NCBI GenBank assembly: GCA_023387655.1
Contig: JAEWHR010000243.1
Coordinates: forward strand, 32,746-96,745
Direction: 5' to 3'
Length of the DNA: 64,000 nucleotides
Origin: Bacillota bacterium
Lineage (GTDB): Bacteria; Bacillota; Clostridia; Lachnospirales; Lachnospiraceae
Positions within the stretch are counted from its first letter, which is position 1, and every line of letters begins with the position of its first letter. Of this stretch, positions 28,620 through 36,819 are shown one piece after another. A model generated the notes under the pieces. It was given only the letters and a program-made list of their open reading frames with translations, did not search any database and was not told where the DNA came from. The translations under genes were made by a program, and so were the position numbers.

Positions 28620-29447
28620 TTAACCAACTCTCTTTACCTTACTTAAAACAAATCGATCCACCGCTTTGGCAACCCCGTCTTCGTCATTGGATGCAGTAAT
28701 ATATTTTGCTACTTCTTTTGCTTCTTTGCATGCATTTCCCATAGCTACGGAAAGACCCGCGTATTGTAGCATCGTGATATCATTCAGCCCATCACCACAT
28801 GCCATTAATTCTTCTCTACTTAACTGTAGGCGCTTTAACAACAGTTCTAACGATGAAGATTTTTCAACACCTAGCGGCATGATTTCAAGGAAGAATGGTT
28901 CTGAAAAATAGACACTAAGTTCATCTCCATAATTCTCTTTTAAATAATCTCTTACAGGAAGGAGTTTTTCATGTTCTCCAACCACAAGACATTTCGGTAC
29001 CGGATAAGTTACGTGACTAACAAGATCATCAATTTTACGCACCTTTACCCTATTAATAAAACATTCTCGTAATACATATGGGTCTGTATCGTTCTCTGTT
29101 ATAATATCCTCACCATCATAAGTAAGCATTGCTACACCAAATTTTCTTGCCACCTCATAGATAGATGATATTCTCTCGGCATTTAGTACTTTTTGATATA
29201 CTTCTTTTCCTGTATGGCAATCAATGATTTGTCCGCCATTGTAGGCAAGAATAAATCCATTATATTTTGAAAGTTCCAATTCTTTTGCCAATGGCTTAAT
29301 CCCTACTAAAGGTCTTCCAGAAGCAAGTACTACTGTAACTCCATCTTCCATCGCTCTTTGTAAGGTTTCTTTGGTACGTGCAGATATCCTTTTCTCACTA
29401 TTTGTTAATGTCCCATCCAAATCCAGTGCTATAATTTTTATATCCAT
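28620..29447 (-). CDS. HAD-superfamily Cof-type sugar-phosphate phosphatase
   Basis: A Cof/YidA-like HAD hydrolase with a C2 cap. Motif I is ALDLDGTLTNSEK, motif II the Ser in LASGRPL, motif III the Lys in GVEKSSSLELLL, motif IV GDGLNDITML. The frame extends upstream to 29486, but family proteins begin right before motif I, so I use the ATG at 29447 (MDIKIIALDLDGT, 275 residues); the ribosome site is weak for either choice. Such enzymes dephosphorylate sugar phosphates and related small molecules in the cytoplasm; substrate unknown. It has its own good promoter (29599-29627) with a cre-like site downstream. Confidence 0.88.
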   Translation of the reverse strand: MDIKIIALDLDGTLTNSEKRISARTKETLQRAMEDGVTVVLASGRPLVGIKPLAKELELSKYNGFILAYNGGQIIDCHTGKEVYQKVLNAERISSIYEVARKFGVAMLTYDGEDIITENDTDPYVLRECFINRVKVRKIDDLVSHVTYPVPKCLVVGEHEKLLPVRDYLKENYGDELSVYFSEPFFLEIMPLGVEKSSSLELLLKRLQLSREELMACGDGLNDITMLQYAGLSVAMGNACKEAKEVAKYITASNDEDGVAKAVDRFVLSKVKRVG

Positions 29448-29584
29448 ATTAACTTTAAGTAACCTTTCCATTCTAGTATAATTCATAGGAAGACTATATC
29501 TTTCTATGAATTTTTATCCTTAACATGAAGTCAACTCATAAAATAATCTATGTGAAACAAAGATATACGAGAGACTCTAAGCAA

Positions 29585-29627
29585 CATAAAACGCTTTCAT
29601 CTTATCTTATTTTCTCTTTTCTGTCAA
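29585..29627 (-). promoter_or_regulatory. Promoter of the HAD gene with adjacent cre-like site
   Basis: On the minus strand a perfect TTGACA (29627-29622), 17 bases and TAAGAT (29604-29599) form a strong promoter. Directly downstream ATGAAAGCGTTTTATG (29600-29585) resembles a cre element, with two mismatches at its right half. The rest of the 347-base gap 29448-29794 holds only the terminator at 29699-29738. Confidence 0.65.
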
Positions 29628-29698
29628 TTTCACATTGCAGATTAATCGAATAAATAAAGCCCCCCCTATTCTCTGATAGCATCCTGTCCTATAGCCAA

Positions 29699-29738
29699 TA
29701 AAAAGTGCTAGTAAGAAGTAATTTCTTCTCACTAACAC
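29699..29738 (-). terminator. Terminator of the first BMP-family transporter operon
   Basis: On the minus strand GTGTTAGTGAGAAG (29738-29725) pairs, with one mismatch, with CTTCTTACTAGCAC (29718-29705), followed by a T run (29704-29700). It lies 57 bases after the last permease gene. Confidence 0.85.
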
Positions 29739-29794
29739 CTTCGATCCAATTTCTAGTAATTTTATTACGTTCTAACAATAAATTGACAATACCA

Positions 29795-30754
29795 CTAACG
29801 CTCTTCACGGAAGTAATTCACACCACAAGAAGCTGGTTGAGCATTCTTTTTCGAATTTCTTACCGAAGCCATAATCAAAACTATGGTTGTAATAATATAT
29901 GGAAGCATATCATAAATTGCCCCTGGAATTCCTATTGAACTTGGAACATAGTACTTTAACTGACGAAGAGCACCAAAAATAAAGGAACCAAAGATTGCTT
30001 TGGTCGGGCTCCAAGAAGCAAAAATAACAAGAGCTACAGAAATCCAGCCAAGACCGTTGACACAGTCACTAATCCATACACCTTTATTAATGATCATAAC
30101 AGTAAATGCTCCACCAATTCCACAAATACCACCACCAAGACATACATTAATGTACTTCCACTTTGTTACCTTAATTCCTGCAGCATCTGCAGCAGCAGGA
30201 TTTTCACCTATCGCTCTTACATTTAGTCCACGTTTTGTACGATTAAAATAGAATGCAAGAAGAATAGCGATAATAATTCCGAGGTATACAAAGGGATTAT
30301 AAGAAAATAATAACGGGCCAATCACAGGGATATCACTAAGACCAGGTATGTGAATTGCTCTCATGTTTGCAGTTATATTTTCTGGTAATTTTAAAGAATC
30401 CACGCCCAAACTTTTTCTTGCAAAATGTCCGCAAAAGTTGGCTAGACCTACACCAAAGATTGTTAATGTCAAACCAGTAACATTTTGATTCGCCATAAAG
30501 GTAATCGTTAAGATACCATAGATTAGAGCTGCTAATGCTCCTGCCGCAAATGCTGCAACAATAGCAATTACAAAACTATCTGTCGTATAGCCCGCCATAA
30601 AACCAGCAAATGCTCCGATTGCCATCATACCCTCTACACCTAAGTTTAAGTGTCCGACTTTCTCTGTAACAATTTCCCCTAGGGTACCAAAAAGAATTGG
30701 AGTACCAGAGGTTATGGAGGCTGCTATAAAAGCGATGATCATACCAAAATCCAT
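29795..30754 (-). CDS. BMP-family nucleoside ABC transporter permease, NupQ/YufQ-like
   Basis: A 319-residue permease of the BPD_transp_2 family, with about nine hydrophobic segments and the LGWISVALVIFASWSP and GENPAAADAAGIKVTKWKY landmarks typical of YufQ/NupQ. It is translated by a TAATG overlap with the upstream permease gene. With the second permease, a double-domain ATPase and a BMP lipoprotein it forms a complete importer for nucleosides or purine-like compounds. The paralogue at 42925 serves the second system. Confidence 0.9.
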   Translation of the reverse strand: MDFGMIIAFIAASITSGTPILFGTLGEIVTEKVGHLNLGVEGMMAIGAFAGFMAGYTTDSFVIAIVAAFAAGALAALIYGILTITFMANQNVTGLTLTIFGVGLANFCGHFARKSLGVDSLKLPENITANMRAIHIPGLSDIPVIGPLLFSYNPFVYLGIIIAILLAFYFNRTKRGLNVRAIGENPAAADAAGIKVTKWKYINVCLGGGICGIGGAFTVMIINKGVWISDCVNGLGWISVALVIFASWSPTKAIFGSFIFGALRQLKYYVPSSIGIPGAIYDMLPYIITTIVLIMASVRNSKKNAQPASCGVNYFREER

Positions 30755-31854
30755 TATGCCTTACCTCCTTTTTTTCTTACTGCAAATTTATATCGTATAA
30801 AGAATTCACAACCGATGACAAAGAAAAGAATAATTCCTTGTAGAACATCCGCGCACGCCTCGGAAACACCAAAGGTAGATTCTACAACACTACTTCCCTT
30901 CTCCATGATACTAAACAAAGAAGCAATTACAAAAATAGAAAATGGTTTTAGATTTGCAAGCCAAGCTACGATAATGGCTGTAAAACCAACACCTCTTGTG
31001 ATACCTTCTGTCATAGTACCCGCATTACCACTAACCTCAATCATACCTACCAAACCACAGATTGCACCACTAAGGAACATCGTACGTAAAATAATACGTT
31101 TCACATTCATTCCAGCATAACTAGCAGTAGCCTTACTTTCGCCAACAACATCAACCTCATAACATTGTTTTGTAAACTTCGTATATATAAATACTAAGAT
31201 CAGAACGATAATTGCGATAATCCAACCTGCATGGATACCAAGTACTTTATCTAACCGTGCCTCTGCTGGAAATAGTGCAAACTTTTTGTATCCAGGAGAG
31301 GTAGGATCTGCCCATGGTCCTTCTCTAAGAAATACAACAAAATTAAGCGCAATGTAATTTAGCATCAATGTAAATAAAGTCTCATTCGTATTATACTTTG
31401 CCTTAAAATATGCTGGTAATAATCCTGTTAAACCACCGCCAATCATACCGGCAATTATCATTACAATAATCAGTAACCAATGTGGCAAGTCTCCATGGAA
31501 TAGGGCAAAATAAGAGGCAAAAACAGCACCCATAATAATCTGTCCTTCTGCACCGATATTCCAGAACTTCATACGGAACGCCAAAGTAATACCAAGAGCG
31601 GTAATCATTAAAGGAATCATAATCTTTACCGTACCTTGAAATGCTAACTTGGAGCGAAAGGCTCCTTTTACCATGGTCCCATAAACTGCAAATGGGTTGT
31701 TTCCAATACATAAAATAAAGATAGCTCCAGCAATTAATGCCAAAAGAAGAGCTGCAAGTCTTAAAGCAATAATTCGATTCTTAGGTAACTCTGCTCGCTT
31801 AATAGTTCGAATCAATGGCTCATTTTTCCCTGTTCTTCCTATGCTTTTACTCAA
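30754..31854 (-). CDS. BMP-family nucleoside ABC transporter permease, NupP/YufP-like
   Basis: A 366-residue permease. The basic cytoplasmic N-terminus is followed by about ten hydrophobic segments. RMKFWNIGAEGQIIMGAVFASYF is the conserved family block; VGESKATASYAGMNVKRIILRT is the cytoplasmic coupling loop. It overlaps the ATPase gene by eight bases and the next permease by one base, so all three are coupled. It lacks the long charged C-terminal tail of its paralogue at 43878. Confidence 0.9.
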   Translation of the reverse strand: MSKSIGRTGKNEPLIRTIKRAELPKNRIIALRLAALLLALIAGAIFILCIGNNPFAVYGTMVKGAFRSKLAFQGTVKIMIPLMITALGITLAFRMKFWNIGAEGQIIMGAVFASYFALFHGDLPHWLLIIVMIIAGMIGGGLTGLLPAYFKAKYNTNETLFTLMLNYIALNFVVFLREGPWADPTSPGYKKFALFPAEARLDKVLGIHAGWIIAIIVLILVFIYTKFTKQCYEVDVVGESKATASYAGMNVKRIILRTMFLSGAICGLVGMIEVSGNAGTMTEGITRGVGFTAIIVAWLANLKPFSIFVIASLFSIMEKGSSVVESTFGVSEACADVLQGIILFFVIGCEFFIRYKFAVRKKGGKA

Positions 31855-33382
31855 AACTAGCTACCTCCTTCGTACTTCCTCCAGTCATTAAGATACCAAG
31901 CTCCTCCTTGGTTGTCTTTTTCGCGTTAACAATTCCCGTAATCTTACCATGGCAAAGAACCATAATGTTATCGCAAAGCTCTAAAAGAACATCAAGATCT
32001 TCTCCTACATAAATAACTGCTACATTCTTTTTCTTCTGTTCATTGAGTAAATTATATATCATATAGGAAGAGTTAATATCAAGTCCACGTACTGGATATG
32101 CAGTTATTAATACATTCGGACAAGACTCTATTTCACGTCCTAGTAATACTTTCTGAACATTACCACCAGACATCAAACGCACAGGTGTTTCTATTCCTGG
32201 TGTTACAATGGATAACTTCTTCACCAATTGACTTGCTAATTTTTTAGCAGGTTTTCTTCTAACAAAAGGCCCTTTCCCCTTTTTATAACTCTTAAGGAGC
32301 ATGTTATCTGTCATACCCATAGAAGCAACCAATCCCATACCAAGTCGATCTTCCGGTACGAAACTCATACTAATGCCAAGACTAATAATCTCAAGCGGAG
32401 TCTTTCCTACGATATTTTCTTTGTTATATAAAATTGCACCTTTTTTTACCTTTAATAAGCCTGCAATACCTTCGCAAAGTTCTTTCTGACCACTACCAGC
32501 TACACCAGCAATACCTAAGATTTCACCTGTACGAATCTCAAAACTTATATCTTCAATCCCTCTTGTACCATCAGAAGAATCAATCGTTAGGTCTACACAT
32601 TTTAGTATTGCTTCCTTTTTTAGGACTTCTGGACGCTCAATCTCAAGATTAACTGCTCTACCAACCATAAGCTCTGTTAAAGAATTTACATCACATTCAG
32701 CTGTTACAACAGTCTCAATACTTTGTCCCTTTCTTAAGATCGTAACACGGTCGCTAATCTCAAGAACTTCATTTAATTTGTGTGTAATAATGATTACAGA
32801 ATTTCCCTGCTCCTTCATCTTTCGAAGGATTGCAAAAAGTTTCTCCGTCTCTTGTGGAGTAAGAACCGCTGTCGGCTCGTCTAAGATAAGGATACTAGCG
32901 CCTCTATATAAAACCTTTAAGATTTCTACTGTCTGCTTTTCGCTTACTGACATATCATAGACTTTCTTATCGGAATCAACTTCTAAGCCAAACTTACTAC
33001 AGATTGCATTGATTTTTTCCTTCATTACTTTCGAAGATACTAACTTCTCTTTTGTACCTAATACAATATTCTGGGCAGCAGTAAATACTTCTACTAACTT
33101 AAAGTGTTGATGTATCATTCCAATCCCTAAATTTACTGCATCCGTTGGAGAATTAATTAAAACTTCCTCTCCTTTTACAAAGATAGAACCTTCGTCTGGA
33201 TGATATATACCAGAAAGCATATTCATTAATGTTGTTTTACCGGAACCATTCTCTCCTAAGAGTGCTAAGATTTCACCTTGTTTTACGTTTAAGTCGATGT
33301 GATCATTTGCCACAACACTTCCGAAGGTTTTGGTAATCCCTTTGCATTCAATTGCATAAACAGGTTCTTTCCCCTTCTCCAT
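31847..33382 (-). CDS. Double-domain ABC ATPase of the first BMP-family transporter
   Basis: A 511-residue protein with two fused nucleotide-binding domains. Domain 1 has Walker A GENGSGKTT, signature MSVSEKQTVEIL and Walker B LILDEPTAVLTPQE. Domain 2 starts near residue 258, with signature SGGNVQKVLL, and a degenerate Walker B (VLITAYPVRGLDI instead of DEPT), which is normal for NupO/YufO proteins and leaves one fully active site. The gene is second in the operon, 192 bases after the lipoprotein gene, and overlaps the first permease gene. It energises uptake at the cytoplasmic membrane face. Confidence 0.92.
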   Translation of the reverse strand: MEKGKEPVYAIECKGITKTFGSVVANDHIDLNVKQGEILALLGENGSGKTTLMNMLSGIYHPDEGSIFVKGEEVLINSPTDAVNLGIGMIHQHFKLVEVFTAAQNIVLGTKEKLVSSKVMKEKINAICSKFGLEVDSDKKVYDMSVSEKQTVEILKVLYRGASILILDEPTAVLTPQETEKLFAILRKMKEQGNSVIIITHKLNEVLEISDRVTILRKGQSIETVVTAECDVNSLTELMVGRAVNLEIERPEVLKKEAILKCVDLTIDSSDGTRGIEDISFEIRTGEILGIAGVAGSGQKELCEGIAGLLKVKKGAILYNKENIVGKTPLEIISLGISMSFVPEDRLGMGLVASMGMTDNMLLKSYKKGKGPFVRRKPAKKLASQLVKKLSIVTPGIETPVRLMSGGNVQKVLLGREIESCPNVLITAYPVRGLDINSSYMIYNLLNEQKKKNVAVIYVGEDLDVLLELCDNIMVLCHGKITGIVNAKKTTKEELGILMTGGSTKEVASFE

Positions 33383-33493
33383 AAGATATCCTCCAAATCC
33401 TTTTCTTCTACAATTCCCTTGAAATTATGACACTCCCAATCATACTATTTATACCAAGTAAAGTCAATTTATCCATAATTTTGAAACTAATAT

Positions 33494-33533
33494 GGGTGTT
33501 GCAAACAATGTCTATCTTCTATTTGCAACACCC
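33494..33533 (-). other. Intercistronic stem-loop between BMP lipoprotein and ATPase genes
   Basis: GGGTGTTGCAAA (33494-33505) and TTTGCAACACCC (33522-33533) form a perfect 12-bp stem with a 16-base loop. There is no T run on the minus strand, so it is more likely an mRNA processing or stabilising element that raises lipoprotein expression than a full terminator. Confidence 0.7.
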
Positions 33534-33574
33534 AAATAATCATATTTCCCTCAAATTAATCTACGTCTCACCGA

Positions 33575-34786
33575 TTAGTCTTCAATAACATTTTTAAAAT
33601 ACCAGTTAATTCCACCAGTGATAGTAGCATCGTCTAAAGATTTTCCTTCTTCACCAATTGTCTTTCCATCATTTGTTTCGATAACGCCAGTAAATACATC
33701 CCATTCACCAGATTTAATCTTAGCTTCTGCTTCCGCAATTTTCTCTGCAGTGCCAGGTGCTACTAGATCAGATAATGGTGCTATATTGATTAATCCTTCT
33801 GCCATACCACCAAAGTAGTTACTTCCGTCCCAAGTTCCTTCCATAACGGACTTAACAGCTGTTGTGTAGTATGCTGACCAATCCCAAAGAGCGGATGTAA
33901 GAACTGCCTTAGGAGCATCCTTAGACATATCAGAATTGTACCCAACTCCAAATACACCAGCTGCTTCTGCCGCTGTCATAGGGTTTGGTGTATCACAGTG
34001 CTGACCAATTACATCACAACCAAGAGAAATTAAAGCTTCTGCAGCCGCTGCCTCACCTTCTGGAGAGAACCAGCTGTTCGTTGTCTTTACATAAACCTTA
34101 GCTTCTGGATTTACAGAATAAACACCCATTGCAAATGCATTAAGACCACCAGTAACCTCAGAGTTATCTTTACCCCAAGCTGCTACATAACCAATCTTAT
34201 TCGTTGTTGTCTTTAAACCAGCAGCAATACCTGTTAAATATCTAGCCTGATAAATTCTTCCGAAATAATTATTAAAGTTAGAACCATTTGATTTATATCC
34301 TGTACCATGTGAAAAGATTACGTCTGGATGCTCAGAAGCCATAGCCTCCACAGTATCCATATATCCCCAGCTTGTAGCAAAGATCACATTTGCGCCCTCT
34401 TCGATACACTCTTCGATTGCGTTACGAATAGCTACAGCATCCTGATCATCAACATTGTTCTTTCTGATGATCTGATTATCATTTAAGCCAATGTTCTTTT
34501 GCATACCTTGAATTCCAATATCATGTGTGTAAGTATAACCGGAACCCTCTGCTGGATCAGTGATGTGAATTACACCAATTTTGATGTCTTCTTTAGCGAT
34601 TGGATCATATAAGCCATTCTTTGCTTCGTTACCAGCGCTTCCGTTTCCTGTCACATCGCTTTCACTTTTCTGTGGAGCATTTGTTGGTTTAACTTCACCA
34701 TTGTTGGAATCCTTTGTTCCACAACCTGTAAATAAGGTTGCTGCTAGAGCTACTGTCATTAGTAAGCTGAGTGCTTTCTTTTTCAT
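33575..34786 (-). CDS. BMP/PnrA-family substrate-binding lipoprotein (first system)
   Basis: A 403-residue lipoprotein: signal peptide MKKKALSLLMTVALAATLFTGC with lipobox LFTGC, a Ser/Asn/Lys linker, then the basic-membrane-protein fold (DIKIGVIHITDPAEGSGYTYTH, VIFATSWGYMDTVEAMA, IGYVAAWGKDNSEVTGGLNAFAMG). PnrA-like proteins bind purine nucleosides or purines on the outer face of the membrane. Compared with the lipoprotein at 46898, this one is of a different subgroup (ATSWGY rather than CPGYKF in the pocket region), so it probably binds a different ligand. A GGGAGGAA ribosome site precedes the ATG. First gene of its operon, with a leader hairpin upstream. Confidence 0.9.
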   Translation of the reverse strand: MKKKALSLLMTVALAATLFTGCGTKDSNNGEVKPTNAPQKSESDVTGNGSAGNEAKNGLYDPIAKEDIKIGVIHITDPAEGSGYTYTHDIGIQGMQKNIGLNDNQIIRKNNVDDQDAVAIRNAIEECIEEGANVIFATSWGYMDTVEAMASEHPDVIFSHGTGYKSNGSNFNNYFGRIYQARYLTGIAAGLKTTTNKIGYVAAWGKDNSEVTGGLNAFAMGVYSVNPEAKVYVKTTNSWFSPEGEAAAAEALISLGCDVIGQHCDTPNPMTAAEAAGVFGVGYNSDMSKDAPKAVLTSALWDWSAYYTTAVKSVMEGTWDGSNYFGGMAEGLINIAPLSDLVAPGTAEKIAEAEAKIKSGEWDVFTGVIETNDGKTIGEEGKSLDDATITGGINWYFKNVIED

Positions 34787-34909
34787 AATACGTTTCCTCC
34801 CGTTAATTAGTAAGCTGACATTATTTATCGCCTACTCTGTAAAAACTTTGGATTATTACCTTCCGAATCTCAATTCCATAATTTTCTAAACTGTAAGGAA
34901 CCAAGAATA

Positions 34910-34990
34910 ATAAAAAGCAGATATGTAATTGACATCTGCCTCGGCTTGTTCGGATAGGTGAATTATAGTGGATTTAAGCACCTTTTTCAA
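34910..34990 (-). promoter_or_regulatory. Strong promoter and terminator-containing leader of the first BMP operon
   Basis: On the minus strand TTGAAA (34990-34985), 17 bases and TATAAT (34967-34962) form a near-ideal promoter. Transcription from about 34955 runs directly into a hairpin (GCAGATGT against ACATATCTGC, 34939-34917) followed by TTTTTATTATT. The terminator lies about 120 bases before the lipoprotein start codon, so it is an attenuator candidate or a very short RNA gene. I do not recognise a known riboswitch in the 20-odd bases before the hairpin. Confidence 0.6.
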
Positions 34991-35030
34991 TATTGTTAGT
35001 CATTATAATTAATAATGCTTTCTATGAATG

Positions 35031-35185
35031 TTACTTATAAATAACAATAATACTTATAAATGACAGTATAAGATTGCAGCACTAAAAAGACACAATACTG
35101 ATAAAGAACATTAGCGATAGAAGCATTAGCGATAAAAGACCAACGATAGAAGACCAACGATAGAAGCACCAACGATAGAAGCACG
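35031..35185 (+). repeat. Tandem repeats between the first BMP operon and the tRNA genes
   Basis: Two families lie side by side. ATACTTATAAATGACA-like units occur twice at about 35031-35066. Units of 14-15 bases resembling CCAACGATAGAAGA occur about five times between 35109 and 35185, with earlier copies reading TTAGCGATAGAAGCA. The remainder of the 440-base gap 34787-35227 contains the leader described above and the tRNA terminator; no gene is seen. Confidence 0.75.
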
Positions 35186-35189
35186 CACG

Positions 35190-35225
35190 AAAAAAGCTCA
35201 GAAGTTACACTTCTGAGCTTTTTAT
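35190..35225 (-). terminator. Terminator of the tRNA operon
   Basis: GCTCAGAAG (35196-35204) pairs with CTTCTGAGC (35210-35218), with A and T runs on both sides, so it can work in both directions. It lies three bases beyond the 3' end of tRNA-Met. Confidence 0.85.
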
Positions 35226-35227
35226 AA

Positions 35228-35301
35228 TAGCGAAAGAGGGATTTGAACCCACGACCCTACGGGTATGAACCGTATGCTCTAGCCAACTGAGCTATTTCGC
35301 C
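35228..35301 (-). tRNA. tRNA-Met (anticodon CAU)
   Basis: Read on the minus strand from 35301 it folds as a 74-base cloverleaf: acceptor GGCGAAA against TTTCGCT, D stem GCTC/GAGC, anticodon stem TACGG/CCGTA with loop TTCATAC (anticodon CAT), and T arm GTGGG/TTCAAAT/CCCTC-type. The acceptor stem closes with a G1-U72 wobble pair and the discriminator is A73. CCA is not encoded. A regular G-C-rich initiator signature is absent, so elongator Met is likely, though a lysidine-modified Ile tRNA also carries a CAU anticodon in the gene. Confidence 0.92.
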
Positions 35302-35324
35302 ATATTTATTTTTTTCCGTAAAAA

Positions 35325-35397
35325 TGGGACCTATAGGGCTCGAACCTATGACCCTCTGCTTGTAAGGCAGATGCTCTCCCAGCTGAGCTAAGATCCC
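35325..35397 (-). tRNA. tRNA-Val (anticodon UAC)
   Basis: Read from 35397: acceptor GGGATCT against AGGTCCC, D arm GCTC/GAGC, anticodon stem TCTGC/GCAGA with loop CTTACAA (anticodon TAC, reads GUA and related valine codons), T arm ATAGG/TTCGAGC/CCTAT, discriminator A73. CCA is not encoded. It lies 23 bases upstream of tRNA-Met in the same transcript. Confidence 0.95.
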
Positions 35398-35508
35398 ATA
35401 TCACTGTCTCGTTTCTCACGAGCACATTTATTATTATATTTACGAAGACAGCTTTTGTCAAGCAAATTTTATAAACTTTTTCATTCCATATTATTCCTAT
35501 CTAATAAA

Positions 35509-36720
35509 TTATTCCCTTATCTTTTCTTTTGACATCAGAAGAACCAATATGCCTTGCTCGAAAATACCTTCTTCCTTCACTAAGTACCGAACACCACCAA
35601 GATAAAGCTGATATTGAAACTGATAAGTGCGTTCAAATCGACGGCAAATATAACGATAATGCTCCTCAAAATTAAATCCTATCTTATTTGATAATTCCTT
35701 TATCTTGATATTCTTACGATGAAAAGACTTTAGATTTTCAAATAAACACGAAAAATTTTGACTGGATCGTATCTTTCCTGTTACTAAATCTACGATTAGT
35801 ACCTCTTGCCCCTTATGGTGAATTACGGATAACTCTTGATATAACAATGAAGCAATTTGTTTTTTCTTCTTATTCTTTCGATGATAAATAACTATTGAAA
35901 AGAGCGCAATAATAAAAGCAAGACCAATTATGATGGATGTAGTCCACAAAACAATCTTTTCCTTCACTCCCTCCTTTGGTTCTTGATATCGAACTTCTAT
36001 AGCAGATAACTGTTCCTCCTTTATGTACTTTTCATAAAAGGAAAGAAACCTTTTCATAAATCTAGATAAAACATCTTCCTCACTGGATATCAAAATATAC
36101 TCCTGAATAGGGAACACCATATCCGAGACTAAATACAGTTCTTCCCCCTCTTGTAAATACTTCTCATAGGTACTCTTTTTTATCAACATACCTTCTATCT
36201 CGCCTTGCAAGAATGCCTCAAACAAATCAGATCCTGAATTAAAAAGTATGGTGTGATCCTCTAATATGCTATCTTTGATGTAACTACGAAGGTACTCTTC
36301 TGTTCCCCAATAAAAATACGGTACCTCACTCCTTTTCATGTCTTTCTTTGTTGTAACTAATACTAAACTTTCTTCTCTGTTCACTAACATTGAACTTACA
36401 TTGTTATTCATCTGTGGATAGCCAAATACGATTGAAAGATTTTCTTCTTCCAATTCTGCGAGTGCACTAATTAACTCCTCTTGTTCCACCTGTTGTAGGG
36501 GTAAAGCTATTTCATCCATAAGTAGGGATACCATCTCTTGATAGTACCCCTGTTGTTTTTCAACCGTTGCCAGTTTCTGATCTTCACCAACAATGATATA
36601 TCGTAATTGTTGTTTCGAATCTTTTAGCTCCGATATTATATCTTGATTTTCCTCTAGAAATGCTTTTAGACTAATGTCTTCTTCCATTTTTTCTTCTTGA
36701 CTAGGTTGGTCATACTTCAT
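35509..36720 (-). CDS. Unknown membrane protein with a solute-binding-like domain and a cytoplasmic PAS-like tail
   Basis: A 403-residue protein that I do not recognise with confidence. Residues about 80-240 resemble a family 3 solute-binding (amino-acid-binding-like) sensor: SSMLVNREESLVLVTTK, YFYWGTEEYLRSYIKDS, LFEAFLQGEIEGMLIKKSTYEKYL. One clear membrane segment follows (TTSIIIGLAFIIALFSIVIYH, about 259-279), then a basic stretch and a 120-residue tail with a PAS-like feel (VLIVDLVTGKIRSSQNFSCLF). Such sensors normally precede GGDEF, EAL or kinase domains; here no output domain is visible. No N-terminal signal sequence is present although the start has a GGAGGA ribosome site, so topology is odd. 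Its promoter lies at 36785-36813. Confidence 0.6.
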   Translation of the reverse strand: MKYDQPSQEEKMEEDISLKAFLEENQDIISELKDSKQQLRYIIVGEDQKLATVEKQQGYYQEMVSLLMDEIALPLQQVEQEELISALAELEEENLSIVFGYPQMNNNVSSMLVNREESLVLVTTKKDMKRSEVPYFYWGTEEYLRSYIKDSILEDHTILFNSGSDLFEAFLQGEIEGMLIKKSTYEKYLQEGEELYLVSDMVFPIQEYILISSEEDVLSRFMKRFLSFYEKYIKEEQLSAIEVRYQEPKEGVKEKIVLWTTSIIIGLAFIIALFSIVIYHRKNKKKKQIASLLYQELSVIHHKGQEVLIVDLVTGKIRSSQNFSCLFENLKSFHRKNIKIKELSNKIGFNFEEHYRYICRRFERTYQFQYQLYLGGVRYLVKEEGIFEQGILVLLMSKEKIRE

Positions 36721-36784
36721 TTGGCCAACTTCCTCCGTTTATATTAAAGTTTCTTCTGATACATTAAAAAAGTTTCTCATCTTT

Positions 36785-36813
36785 ATAATACTATACTAGA
36801 TAAATATCGGCAA
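36785..36813 (-). promoter_or_regulatory. Predicted promoter of the gene at 35509
   Basis: On the minus strand TTGCCG (36813-36808), 17 bases and TATTAT (36790-36785) lie directly after the tyrS stop codon, indicating separate transcription of the downstream gene. Confidence 0.55.
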
Positions 36814-36819
36814 CTTTTC

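Noticed and set aside
34910..34960. Purine or preQ1 riboswitch in the BMP leader
   Set aside because: The conserved core elements of those classes are not found; the leader before the hairpin is too short for a purine riboswitch.
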